NCBI GenBank assembly: GCA_039794405.1
Contig: JBDIVL010000013.1
Coordinates: 1-64,000, forward strand
DNA length: 64,000 nt
Origin: JBDIVL01 sp039794405
Lineage (GTDB): Bacteria; Planctomycetota; Brocadiia; Brocadiales; Brocadiaceae
Direction of reading: 5' to 3'
Positions 15,697-24,767 of the stretch are shown one piece after another (position 1 is the first letter of the stretch; every line of letters starts with the position of its first letter). The translations under genes and the position numbers were made by a program. The notes beneath the pieces are model-generated. The model was not told the DNA's origin. It worked only from the letters and a program-made list of their open reading frames with translations, and made no database searches.

Positions 15697-16968
15697 TCAT
15701 TCATTTGGAATTCCATGAAATTCCGGTTTAATGGCTGTATCAATAGGTACCCTACTTAAATCCAGTTCACCGCGAAAGGCACGCTGGCTTAAGGAACCAT
15801 AAAGATTTTCCAGTTCGGTTAGACTTGCTTCATATTTTGTTTTGATAGATTCTACTTTTTCGACGATTTGAGCGAATTTGTTTTGGAGATCAATAGGGGG
15901 TTTTATTAATGGAAATTTCTTAAGCTGCTTTGAATTAATTGTTGCAATTCCTGTTGTTTGTTTGGCTGCTTTTAAAAAATATTTTTTACCATAAACACTT
16001 CCAATTAATGCACTCAAATATATTGGAATAATCTCATGGCTCTTGAGTCTTACTCTGAATAAATGATTCTGATAAATACAATTAGGGATATGAAATTTCC
16101 AAATAGCTCCTCTTCCTAACTTATCAGGGTCACCACCTTCTGTTAACAATAAATCATTTTCTTGAAGTTGATATTTAAAAATTTCTCCCTCTGTTGCCTG
16201 TATTTCCTTTAATTCACCAATATCTATAAAACCATCTTGAACATTTGCAACTCTTAAATAAGGAACTGTAACAATTTTTTTATTTTTATATTTTTTACCC
16301 TTTGTAATTCCTGACATAACATCTGCTATATCACCAAGAGTTGATTCTTTTTTAAATTCATTTTTACTATTAAGTATATGAAACATCTTCCAAAAAGTGC
16401 TTTTGATGAGTTCATCGAGGAGGCGGATGCCCTCTTTGCGTTTGGCAATCAGCGATTCGGCACGGGATAAGAGGGTAGCTATGCGGATTTGGTCCTCATA
16501 GTTTTCTGGGATAGGGATTTTACTATTTAAATAATTATCAAGTTTAAGGTTAATAATACCCGTTGTTTTATTTTGATAACGAAGAGTCTTTCCTATTTTA
16601 TGGTTATACCATAAGACAAAAAAAAGATATTTTGGAAAAACTTTTGTACGGTCTGGTCTTAATATAGTAGTAAAATTGTTACATAAATATGTTTGATCAT
16701 TAGGTTGAAAAAAAATAACAACCCTTCCTACAGGTTGCGTAGGACTTCCACCGGATTTTTCAATTATGATATCGCCATCAATTAGTTTTTTCTTTATTAC
16801 TTTATCATGAGGAATATCTCGAATAACAATGTTATCAAAGTTTATTTCTCCTTTATCCATAAAATTCGTTGTACGAAGTACATTTACACCAATATTATTA
16901 GTGGATTCTTTTCCCCATTCACCAGATATTTTTTCGGTTAGAAGATCATTAATTTTCAGTTGATTCAT
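15697..16968 (-). CDS. hsdS: Type I restriction-modification specificity subunit
   Basis: A 423-residue HsdS that selects the DNA target for both methylation and cleavage. It shows two target-recognition domains (about residues 1-155 and 215-375) separated and followed by conserved helical segments (RIATLLSRAESLIAKRKEGIRLLDELI and KFAQIVEKVESIKTKYEASL). The ends of the recognition domains have the usual TGIINLKLD and TGIATINSKQL motifs. The ATG overlaps the hsdM stop by four bases. Base composition is AT-rich in the recognition domains, as expected for exchanged modules. Confidence 0.92.
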   Translation of the reverse strand: MNQLKINDLLTEKISGEWGKESTNNIGVNVLRTTNFMDKGEINFDNIVIRDIPHDKVIKKKLIDGDIIIEKSGGSPTQPVGRVVIFFQPNDQTYLCNNFTTILRPDRTKVFPKYLFFVLWYNHKIGKTLRYQNKTTGIINLKLDNYLNSKIPIPENYEDQIRIATLLSRAESLIAKRKEGIRLLDELIKSTFWKMFHILNSKNEFKKESTLGDIADVMSGITKGKKYKNKKIVTVPYLRVANVQDGFIDIGELKEIQATEGEIFKYQLQENDLLLTEGGDPDKLGRGAIWKFHIPNCIYQNHLFRVRLKSHEIIPIYLSALIGSVYGKKYFLKAAKQTTGIATINSKQLKKFPLIKPPIDLQNKFAQIVEKVESIKTKYEASLTELENLYGSLSQRAFRGELDLSRVPIDTAIKPEFHGIPNE

Positions 16969-18527
16969 AGCAGGTTCTTTAGATTTTTCAACTCATTATT
17001 AATTATATTTTCTAAATCTGTTAATGTTTGAAATATATCTTTTGGTTTTTCATACTCAACCTCTTTAAACACATCCTCTTTATACCGCGATAAACTTAGA
17101 TCATATCCTTCTTCCACAATTTCAGCTTTTGGCACAAAGAAGCATTTCTCTTTCCGGTCTGTATCTTTTTTCGGATCACGTTTTTTATACTTTTCCACAA
17201 TATCCTGCAGGTCACCATACCCTTCCAGCTTGGTGCGTTTATCATCCAGACTGTATCCGTCACTCTGCATATCGTAGAACCAGACATGTTCCGTCTCACC
17301 TCCTTTGGTGAATATGAGTATGGCTGTACTTACACCGGCATAGGGTTTAAATACACCGCTGCGCATGGTAATGACGGCTTTCAGTTCGGATCGTTCAATG
17401 ATAAGTTTCCTGGCTTCTACAAAGGCATTGCCGGAACCAAAGAGCACGCCCTGGGGTACAATAATGCCGGCGGTGCCACCCATCTTGAGCATATTAAAGA
17501 CCCGCTCGACAAAGAGCAGTTCTGTTTTTGTGGTATTCAGCTTCAGGCTTTCGTTGATATCACCTTTGTCAATACTGCCGGTAAAGGGCGGGTTGGTCAT
17601 AACAATATCGTACTGACCCTCTTCGTTATAGCCTTTGCTCAGGGTATCTTTGTAATCGATATGGGGCGTATCAATACCGTGCATCATCAGGTTCGTAAGT
17701 CCGAGACGCACCATGGTGACATCGAAATCGTATCCGTTAAGACTCTGCCCGAGGATTGATTTGGTTTTTTCATTTAACAGGGCACTTACCGAATTTCGTA
17801 CAAATCCGTCTTCATCGGGTTTGAGTTTGCCCTTCTTTTTATCAAGCTGTGTGACAGTATACTGATAAGCACCTAACAGGAATCCACCGGTACCGCAGGC
17901 AGGGTCCGCAATGCGATTCCCGAGCTGCGGGGCTACAAGCTCGGACATTAGCTTGATAATATGACGCGGGGTGCGAAACTGTCCGTTTTTCCCGGCGCTG
18001 GCAATCTCACCGAGAAGCATCTCATACACATCGCCTTGAATATCCTGAAATGCCTGTCCGCCCTCATTCGCATCCTTTTCAATTTCCTCAAATATTTCTT
18101 CTATGATTTTAATGGCCTCAACCAAGAGTGACGCCTTGGGTATAATAAAAACGGCGTTTTTCATATGCCTGCTAAAAGGTGAAGTACCACCATTCAGTTC
18201 TTTGAGGAAAGGGAACACCTTCATCTGGACATGCAGGAGCATCTCATCTGCCGACATGCGTTTAAAATAGCTCCAGCGCAGGGTCTCTTTTTTTACCTTT
18301 TCCTTAGAACCGGGGATGATAAAGGTGCCTTCAAATTTTGAATCGTAGGTATCGCCGGTGAATTCAGCATCGGCCTTCCTTTTTAAATCAAGGTCATCCA
18401 GCCGTTTCATGAAGAGCAGATAAGTAATCTGCTCGATGGCTGTTAGGGGGTTGGATATACCGCCGCTCCAGAATTTGTTCCAGAGCTGGTCAATTTTGCT
18501 TTTCAATGTTGGGTTGTTCTGTAACAT
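16965..18527 (-). CDS. hsdM: Type I restriction-modification methyltransferase subunit
   Basis: A 520-residue adenine N6-methyltransferase. Starting at ATG 18527 (AAGGA six bases upstream) the product begins MLQNNPTLKSKIDQLWNKFW. It has the helical N-terminal domain (about residues 1-150), the S-adenosylmethionine motif DPACGTGGF and the catalytic DIVMTNPPF. It partners with HsdS for methylation and with HsdR for cleavage. Upstream, a repeat block and the GxxExxY gene separate it from hsdR, so the three hsd genes are not contiguous. Confidence 0.94.
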   Translation of the reverse strand: MLQNNPTLKSKIDQLWNKFWSGGISNPLTAIEQITYLLFMKRLDDLDLKRKADAEFTGDTYDSKFEGTFIIPGSKEKVKKETLRWSYFKRMSADEMLLHVQMKVFPFLKELNGGTSPFSRHMKNAVFIIPKASLLVEAIKIIEEIFEEIEKDANEGGQAFQDIQGDVYEMLLGEIASAGKNGQFRTPRHIIKLMSELVAPQLGNRIADPACGTGGFLLGAYQYTVTQLDKKKGKLKPDEDGFVRNSVSALLNEKTKSILGQSLNGYDFDVTMVRLGLTNLMMHGIDTPHIDYKDTLSKGYNEEGQYDIVMTNPPFTGSIDKGDINESLKLNTTKTELLFVERVFNMLKMGGTAGIIVPQGVLFGSGNAFVEARKLIIERSELKAVITMRSGVFKPYAGVSTAILIFTKGGETEHVWFYDMQSDGYSLDDKRTKLEGYGDLQDIVEKYKKRDPKKDTDRKEKCFFVPKAEIVEEGYDLSLSRYKEDVFKEVEYEKPKDIFQTLTDLENIINNELKNLKNLL

Positions 18528-18538
18528 ATTGATCCTTG

Positions 18539-18620
18539 TACCACGGATGAACACGGATGGACACAGATAGATAGAACTAAAATATTATTTTATCCGTGTC
18601 TATCTGTGTCCATCCGTGGT
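18539..18620. repeat. CCACGGATG inverted repeat, hsdM side
   Basis: ACCACGGATGAACACGGATG at 18539 and the inverse CTATCTGTGTCCATCCGTGGT at 18600-18620 form a hairpin around an AT-rich loop. The sequence consists of overlapping CACGGATGNACA units. A third copy in the same inverse orientation lies beyond the GxxExxY gene at 19014-19054. Confidence 0.8.
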
Positions 18621-18622
18621 TA

Positions 18623-19006
18623 TTATAGTACAATTCTTTTCCATTCGAGTTTTGCACGTTTGAAGTTTAACAACAAACCAACTTTTAATCCTGTTATTTT
18701 CAAATAATTCAAAATCTGGCCTATTTCATAGTCGCCAATATGCTCAATAACCTTTGTTTCCACTACGACCTTATGAAAAGCAATCAAATCAGAAACATAC
18801 TCTCCAACCCTCGTTCCTTTATAAACAACGTCATACCGGGGTTGCTGCACATAAGGGATATTCTTTAGTCCTAATTCTACAACTAATGCATTTTCATAAG
18901 GTTTTTCAGGTAATCCATGCCCAAGAACATTCAACACCTCCATGGCGCAACCAATTATCTGCCGGGTCTCATCTTCAAAAATCAGTCCTTGTCTATCGAT
19001 ATTCAT
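18623..19006 (-). CDS. GxxExxY protein (PD-(D/E)XK nuclease fold)
   Basis: A 127-residue protein of the GxxExxY family. The naming motif is GLPEKPYENAL (residues 31-41), followed by the nuclease-like core SDLIAF and VVVETKV (about residues 93-106), giving the D...ExK signature. The biological role of the family is not established. It is inserted between hsdR and hsdM on the same strand, with CCACGGATG-type repeats on both sides that touch its stop region and its start region. Family members are often flanked by such repeats, which suggests that gene and repeats move together. It does not look like part of the restriction system. Confidence 0.85.
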   Translation of the reverse strand: MNIDRQGLIFEDETRQIIGCAMEVLNVLGHGLPEKPYENALVVELGLKNIPYVQQPRYDVVYKGTRVGEYVSDLIAFHKVVVETKVIEHIGDYEIGQILNYLKITGLKVGLLLNFKRAKLEWKRIVL

Positions 19007-19013
19007 ACGTATC

Positions 19014-19054
19014 TATCCATATCCATCTGTGTTCATCCGTGTCCATCCGTGGTA
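19014..19054. repeat. CCACGGATG repeat, hsdR side
   Basis: CATATCCATCTGTGTTCATC followed by CGTGTCCATCCGTGGT ends directly at the hsdR stop codon (19055). It matches the repeats at 18539-18620. With them it brackets the GxxExxY gene. Confidence 0.8.
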
Positions 19055-21853
19055 CTATGCCGCCAATCCCTCCGTCAATTTTACTATCTCATCGATCTCC
19101 GCAGGGGAAAACAGACCGCGTATTCCCTGAGGATGGATAACGGTGAATGGAGACTGAATTAAATCCCGTTTATGAATTGTTTCCCGCTCGATAATAAACT
19201 CCCTTAAAAGACTTAAAAAATCCAATTGCCGTGCATTGAGATAAGAATGCTCCTGAATAAATTGCCCGAAGGCCTTTGAGACCGTTTCGGGAAAGCTTTC
19301 TAGAGGCTCAATCCCCAGGATATGCCGGATAAACTGAATGAGTTTAGCCCTCCGGTTCTTATAGACCTTTCGAAGCAGGTCTTCCGTTATATGCGGATGT
19401 TCCTCATGAAGCATTTCTGCCAGTTGTTCTGCCTCTGCATCACTAATAAATTCGCCATTTTTAATCTTTTGCAATATCGGATTGCCGGTGGTAAGTTCAA
19501 CAATCATTTTTTCCACCATCTCACGATACTTTGCAATACTGACGGCCTCGTGTTCCGGCCCGAACTCCACTATCTCTTTTGTTTTTACAACATCCTTGAG
19601 ATCAAAACTGGCAAGGCCTGTCTTTTGACCCGAAGTATCCCGAAATTTCATGAAAGGGGCAAGCTTCTCTGCGAGTTCATCCATATCACAGTCGGTGACA
19701 TTTGCCCAGTAATGGTTTGTCTGCGCCTTTCTGATAAGAGCTTCCTCCCTTGCCACAATGTTTATCGAAAGGGGTAACTCACCGACCTGCTCAATAAGAT
19801 TATCTTTTAATGTCTCATACCTTCCTTTTTCTTCAAACAACAGTGCAAGGGACGTCTCAAGGACGTCTTTTTCAAACCGCATTGCCTTGAAATCTGTCTG
19901 AGAAATAGTCCTGAACAGGGGCTTAATAGTATTGCGTAAAAACTCAATTCTCTCATGAGATAATTTCACCCAGAAGTTTTCGTCTTCCAGCCTATTCAGT
20001 TCTGGCGCCGCATCGGCAATGACAACGGAATTTTGGGGAAGTGTCTGTATCTGTTCCCGCAGTTTTCTTATCTCTTTTTCCGCTATGTCAGTTTTACCGG
20101 TATCAATCGCCTTTTCGATTTTATCCAGTCTAATACCAAAAAACCTTACCGGCAGGGGGATTTGCTGCTTAATTTCCTTACCTTTTGGATTAAGCTTGAA
20201 ATATTCAAAATTATCCCAGCAATCGATAATGAGGAACGTATCCTTTTCGGGACACCAGGGTTTTATTTTGCCTTCTTCGAGAAGTCTTGTTCCCCGTCCG
20301 ATCATCTGCCAGAATTTTGTGTAGGAATATACCGGCTTTGCAAAAACAAGGTTTACAATTTCTCTAATATCAACACCCGTATCGAGCATATCTACACTGA
20401 TCGCAACACGGGGCATATCATTGTTGGTAAACTGGTCTAAAAGCCCGCCTTTACCATAGACCCGTGGATCATCGGATACCAGCACCTTTGCCAGTTCTCC
20501 ACGGTATTCAGGATAGAGAGAATCAAAGATCTTTTCCATTCTCCGGGCATGGGACATTGATGAGCAGAAGAAGATGGTTTTTCCCGGAAGAACACCATTG
20601 GGATCTTTGATACATTCTTCCATAAACTCTTTTACTATTAATGCATTCGTTCCCTTATTTATCACCGTCTTTTCAATTTCGGTACCTTCAAAATTGATCT
20701 CTTCAATATCTTTGCCCTCTAAAATCAACTTTTTCTGGTCTTCCAGAGAGATGGTCCTTTTACTAATGCCTTCATCCTGAAACCGGGTATGTATTTTCAT
20801 TACCTGAAAACTACACAAATAGGGAGGGATGTGATTAACCGCTTCCTCATAGGAGTAGGCAAAGGTGGGAATGCCATCCTCACAATTAAACAGTTTAAAA
20901 GTATTGTGGTCGATCACATCGGTGGGTGTAGCGGTCAATCCAAGGCTGATCGTATTAAAGTAATCCAAAATCTCCTGATAGGTATTGTAGATTGACCGGT
21001 GACTTTCATCAATGACTATCAGATCAAAAAAATGTGGAGATAACTGGTTGTCTTCACTTCGTATAATATTGAGCATGGTCGGGTATGTGGATATATAAAT
21101 CCTCCGGTCTTTCGCAATGGATTTTTCACCAACTTTCGGCCATCGTGGTTCATTCGGCAAGTGTTCTTTAAATGCAGTTAGTCCCTGTTCACGCAGGGCA
21201 ATCCGGTCAACCAGAAACAATATCCGTTCAATCCATCCTGCACGCATTAAGGCATCGGCAAGTGCTATACAGGTCCTTGTTTTTCCCGTTCCCGTCGCCA
21301 TAACCAGCAGAAATTTTCTTTGCTTCTTTTCAATAGCTTCTATTACAGCGCGAATAGCACGAATTTGAAAATCCCATCCGGCAATGGTCGTATTAAGCAA
21401 CTCATCCGCTAATGGGCGTCTGTGTTCGCGAATATATTGGTAACGTTCAAGGTCATCACGGGTCGGAAAACCGATAACCTTCCTTGGAGGATAATTTTCT
21501 AAATCCCAGAAGTATATCTCAAGGCCGTTGGTATACATGCAGAAAGGAAGTTTTCCACCGTACTGTTTTTGTATGTTGTAACAATATTGTTTGGCCTGTT
21601 CTCTGCCAATCTCAGCATCTTTGGAGGTTCTTTTTGCCTCAACAACGGCAAGTGGTTTGCCATCTTTACCGAGAAGAACGTAGTCGCAGAACCGGTGTCC
21701 TTCGTATTCTGTCCGTGGATCACGAATGCCTTCGGGAAGGCCTACCTCTATGTCAAACTCCTCAATTACCTGTGAGCGGTCAGCAACATTCCACCTCGCA
21801 ATGTGAAGTTTCTTATCAATAATCTCTTTTCGTGTATCTTGTTCGTTCTTCAA
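19055..21853 (-). CDS. hsdR: Type I restriction enzyme ATP-dependent translocase/nuclease subunit
   Basis: A 932-residue HsdR. The N-terminal nuclease domain has FCDYVLLGKDGKPLAVVEAK (about residues 53-72). The SF2 motor has MATGTGKTRTC (about 182), DESHRS for the DEAD-type Walker B, GLTATP and MIGRGTRLLEEGK. The C-terminal part (about 780-930) is the helical domain seen in EcoEI-like R subunits. The start is TTG at 21853 without a strong ribosome site, so the N-terminus is uncertain by a few residues. It is the first gene of the hsdR/(GxxExxY)/hsdM/hsdS run. Confidence 0.93.
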   Translation of the reverse strand: MKNEQDTRKEIIDKKLHIARWNVADRSQVIEEFDIEVGLPEGIRDPRTEYEGHRFCDYVLLGKDGKPLAVVEAKRTSKDAEIGREQAKQYCYNIQKQYGGKLPFCMYTNGLEIYFWDLENYPPRKVIGFPTRDDLERYQYIREHRRPLADELLNTTIAGWDFQIRAIRAVIEAIEKKQRKFLLVMATGTGKTRTCIALADALMRAGWIERILFLVDRIALREQGLTAFKEHLPNEPRWPKVGEKSIAKDRRIYISTYPTMLNIIRSEDNQLSPHFFDLIVIDESHRSIYNTYQEILDYFNTISLGLTATPTDVIDHNTFKLFNCEDGIPTFAYSYEEAVNHIPPYLCSFQVMKIHTRFQDEGISKRTISLEDQKKLILEGKDIEEINFEGTEIEKTVINKGTNALIVKEFMEECIKDPNGVLPGKTIFFCSSMSHARRMEKIFDSLYPEYRGELAKVLVSDDPRVYGKGGLLDQFTNNDMPRVAISVDMLDTGVDIREIVNLVFAKPVYSYTKFWQMIGRGTRLLEEGKIKPWCPEKDTFLIIDCWDNFEYFKLNPKGKEIKQQIPLPVRFFGIRLDKIEKAIDTGKTDIAEKEIRKLREQIQTLPQNSVVIADAAPELNRLEDENFWVKLSHERIEFLRNTIKPLFRTISQTDFKAMRFEKDVLETSLALLFEEKGRYETLKDNLIEQVGELPLSINIVAREEALIRKAQTNHYWANVTDCDMDELAEKLAPFMKFRDTSGQKTGLASFDLKDVVKTKEIVEFGPEHEAVSIAKYREMVEKMIVELTTGNPILQKIKNGEFISDAEAEQLAEMLHEEHPHITEDLLRKVYKNRRAKLIQFIRHILGIEPLESFPETVSKAFGQFIQEHSYLNARQLDFLSLLREFIIERETIHKRDLIQSPFTVIHPQGIRGLFSPAEIDEIVKLTEGLAA

Positions 21854-22721
21854 AGAGAATATCCGGGGTAGGTTTGGAAATATAACATACTTGGGGCAAA
21901 TAAATACGGTATTTACTGTACAAAATCAAGGAAAAAGTTTCATTGTGACCTTTATATACATACCATTATACATAAGAGCGACATGATGAAAATGCTTGAT
22001 GAATTCAATTAAAAAAACAGGATCATTAAGACGACACACCAATCAAGAGGAAAGAACTGTTAATAAAATTGTTGGAGATATTTTTTGTGAAAATGTATAA
22101 TTTTTGCCACGGTTTTACAGATACGATTTCTGTAAGCGGTTTTCAGGGTGGCACGGGCAAAGTAGAGACACAAGATTTTGCATCTCTACTAAGTAGGATA
22201 AAGGGGGTTTTAAAATTGCCCGGAAAAACACAACCCCCTGAATCCCCCTTTCTTAAGGGGGGTTTACCAGACTAATTTGATGCGTAGGAATTTCAAACGT
22301 AAGGGTTGAAATCTTCAACCTCCGCCCAAACCCATAAAAAGTCTCCGAAGGCCTAATTAAAAGGGTTTATTCGTGAAAGTAAGCATTTAACGGCAGTAGA
22401 AAAGGTTTATGAGAGTACATGTACCTTAAACGGTAAAATATTTTAGAGAAAAGACTGAAAATCAGGTGTCTGAAAACGGACTTCGTGTTTTTTCATAAGA
22501 GAGGCGGGAAAGTTAATTGCCGGAGCTTTCGGATGGTTTTCAATACAACGGCAAAAAAGGCAGGATAGGTACTGCCGTTTTCTCTTTGATTCTCTATTAT
22601 GAGAAGTATAAAATACCACCTAAATTTATTTCAAATATCAGAGAGAGGGAGTACAGTATCCCTGCAATTTGTTATAGCCTATTCTTCGTGTCTTCTTGAT
22701 AAAGGAGGGGGTAATACAGTT
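21854..22721. repeat. Spacer upstream of mltA with long repeat element
   Basis: No gene is visible in 868 bases. At 22123-22300 there is a plus-strand copy of the element of about 175 bp also found at about 8895-9070. It is marked by TGTAAGCGGTTTT, GTAGAGACACAAGATTTTGC, AAAATTGCCCGG and a C/G-rich hairpin of CCCCCTGAATCCCCC. It ends in the TAGGAATTTCAAA motif (22283-22297). A short palindrome GGGTTGAAATCTTCAACC follows at 22306. A terminator-like stem AACGGCA...TGCCGTTTTCTCTTT lies at 22549-22586. Confidence 0.6.
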
Positions 22722-23870
22722 ATGAGATTAGAAAGGAATATCGGTAAGGTATTTATGCTAGGGCTGATTTTTATCGCAATCCTCAGTTCAGGTTGTGCCC
22801 TGTTTAAGAAAAGGCCTCTTCTTGTACCGAAAGAGCCGGGGGATACCCTGGTGGAGATTACGGACCCCAGGAGGCTCCCTTCCTTTCAGGATGATTACAG
22901 TAAAAATACTTTATTACAGTCCATTGATAATAGTCTGGCGTATTTTAAGAGGGTCAAGACCAACCCATATGGTTTTCATATGGCAGATTTTTCACACCGG
23001 GATTTAGAGGATACTTTAAGGCTTTTTCAGGAAGGTCTTCTGAGTAATAGAGACCCTGATGAGTTTAACAAATTTGTCATTGAAAACTTCAGGGTATTTC
23101 AGGCTATTGGCAGAGAGTATGAAGGACAGGTACATTTTACCGGTTACGGAACTCCCATTTATGATGGAAGCCTTACCCCATCCGGTGAATTCCGTTATCC
23201 CCTTTATAAAATGCCGGCGGATTTCAGAAAACCTTACTATACACGTCGCGAAATTGAAGAACGTGACCTCCTGAGAGGGAACGAGCTTGCTTACCTGAAA
23301 TCTAAATTAGATGTCTATCTCATTCATGTACAAGGCTCAGCACAACTCAGGCTGCCATCGGGAGAAAAGGTTTATCTGGGATATGCGGCAGATTCAGGAC
23401 ACAAATACAACAGTATCGGGCGCATGCTCGTTATGGATGGAAAGATTCCGGAAGATGAATTAACCCTCACTACACTTATCAGGTATTTTGAACAACACCC
23501 TTATGAATTAGATGATTATCTCAAGAGGAATGACCGTTATATCTTTTTCAAAATAGTAAATTATGCCGTTCCCCATGGCTCTATTGGGGTACCGGTTACT
23601 CCCATGAGGAGTATTGCTACGGATAAAAAGGTCTTTCCCGCAGGCGGTTTAGCCTTTGCTGTCATAGAACAAAGGAAACCAAAGAAGTTCGGATGGTTGC
23701 GAAAGAAGGGAGAGATTGAAAAATCATTCTTCGTCCTGGATCAGGATACAGGGAGCGCAATACAAACCCCGGCAAGGGCAGATGTGTATTTTGGAATCGG
23801 GGATCAGGCTATGTTTGAGGCCGGTAATTTGAATACGCACGGTCAACTCTATTATCTCCTGAGGCGGTAG
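22722..23870 (+). CDS. mltA: Membrane-bound lytic murein transglycosylase A
   Basis: A 382-residue lipoprotein that cleaves peptidoglycan glycan strands to 1,6-anhydro ends at the outer membrane. The ATG at 22722 follows AAAGGAGG and yields a lipoprotein signal, GLIFIAILSSGCALF, with Cys25 as the lipidated residue; earlier starts would bury this signal. The MltA domain has FTGYGTPIYDGS and YLIHVQGSAQLRL. The 3D domain at the C-terminus has VFPAGGLAFA, FVLDQDTGSAI and ADVYFGIGDQA with the catalytic aspartate region. It is a single gene, well separated from its neighbours. Confidence 0.9.
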   Translation: MRLERNIGKVFMLGLIFIAILSSGCALFKKRPLLVPKEPGDTLVEITDPRRLPSFQDDYSKNTLLQSIDNSLAYFKRVKTNPYGFHMADFSHRDLEDTLRLFQEGLLSNRDPDEFNKFVIENFRVFQAIGREYEGQVHFTGYGTPIYDGSLTPSGEFRYPLYKMPADFRKPYYTRREIEERDLLRGNELAYLKSKLDVYLIHVQGSAQLRLPSGEKVYLGYAADSGHKYNSIGRMLVMDGKIPEDELTLTTLIRYFEQHPYELDDYLKRNDRYIFFKIVNYAVPHGSIGVPVTPMRSIATDKKVFPAGGLAFAVIEQRKPKKFGWLRKKGEIEKSFFVLDQDTGSAIQTPARADVYFGIGDQAMFEAGNLNTHGQLYYLLRR

Positions 23871-23880
23871 ATTTCTTTCC

Positions 23881-23910
23881 TTGACAGAAATCACATGTAT
23901 TAGCTATAAT
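23881..23910 (+). promoter_or_regulatory. Sigma-70-like promoter of the hemerythrin gene
   Basis: TTGACA at 23881-23886 and TATAAT at 23905-23910 are separated by 18 bases, both perfect consensus boxes. Transcription would begin near 23917, about 50 bases before the TTG start of the HHE gene. Confidence 0.8.
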
Positions 23911-23969
23911 TTTACCTTAGATTATGACTATAATTTAACACCAAAGACAATAATCAAAGGAGGGTTTGT

Positions 23970-24767
23970 TTGAAAAATGTATTAAATAAAGAAATAAAGG
24001 AGGTCATTAATACCTACCCTGAGGTGGGCCGTATCCTTGATGAATATGGCATTGGTTGCGTTCCCTGTTCTGTCGGAAGCTGTCTTTTAAAGGATGTAGT
24101 CGGAATTCACAACCTCGATCCACAGCAGGAAGCTACTTTGATGTACCGGATTGAGAAGGCTATTTATCCGGACAGAAACGTCCCGAAACCTGTGGTGGAT
24201 GTGAACAAAAAATCTGAGCCGAAAAAGATTACTTATTCGCCACCTGTTAAAAAACTCGTAGATGAACATGTATTAATCAAGCGTCTGCTGGCATTAATTC
24301 CTTTGGTTGTTGATTACGTAGAAAATAGTGCTAAGGTGGATAAGGACTTGGTCTTAAAATGTGTAGATTTTATTCGTACATATGCCGACAAATATCACCA
24401 TATGAAAGAAGAGGACATCCTCTTTAAGTATGTCGATAACAATGCCGAAATTATACAAATCATGTTTAAAGATCATGATACGGGAAGGGGTCATATCAGG
24501 CAAGTCGTCGAGGGTGCAGAAAAGGGAAATAAGGCCCAGATTAAGGAACATCTTTTAGCTTATCGGGATTTGTTAACGCAGCATATCAAAAAAGAAGATG
24601 AAATCCTTTATCCATGGATTGATCGCCAGTTATCGACCACACAGGTTGGTGAAATGTTCCGTAAATGTAACGAAGCAGACGCCTCAGTGGGAGACGAGCT
24701 GCCAAGGAAGTATGAGAAATTTATCATTGGTTTAGAGGAAAAATTTTTACAGGAGGTTACAAAATGA
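23970..24767 (+). CDS. DUF1858-like plus hemerythrin (HHE) domain protein
   Basis: A 265-residue protein started at TTG 23970 behind GGAGGG. Residues 1-60 resemble the small ScdA/DUF1858-type domain, with EYGIGCVPCSVGSCLLKDVV holding three cysteines. Residues about 95-240 are a hemerythrin-like four-helix bundle with the di-iron ligands in DEHVLIKRLL, YHHMKEEDILF, DHDTGRGHIR and THIKKEDEILYPW (here QHIKKEDEILYPW). Such proteins sense or repair nitrosative or oxidative damage, or carry O2 or NO. The stop overlaps the next gene's start (ATGA at 24764), so the two are coupled. Confidence 0.82.
   Translation: MKNVLNKEIKEVINTYPEVGRILDEYGIGCVPCSVGSCLLKDVVGIHNLDPQQEATLMYRIEKAIYPDRNVPKPVVDVNKKSEPKKITYSPPVKKLVDEHVLIKRLLALIPLVVDYVENSAKVDKDLVLKCVDFIRTYADKYHHMKEEDILFKYVDNNAEIIQIMFKDHDTGRGHIRQVVEGAEKGNKAQIKEHLLAYRDLLTQHIKKEDEILYPWIDRQLSTTQVGEMFRKCNEADASVGDELPRKYEKFIIGLEEKFLQEVTK

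Noticed and set aside
22549..22586. Terminator-like stem upstream of mltA taken as a riboswitch
   Set aside because: The stem is short and no aptamer core that I recognise precedes it; noted only as a possible terminator.
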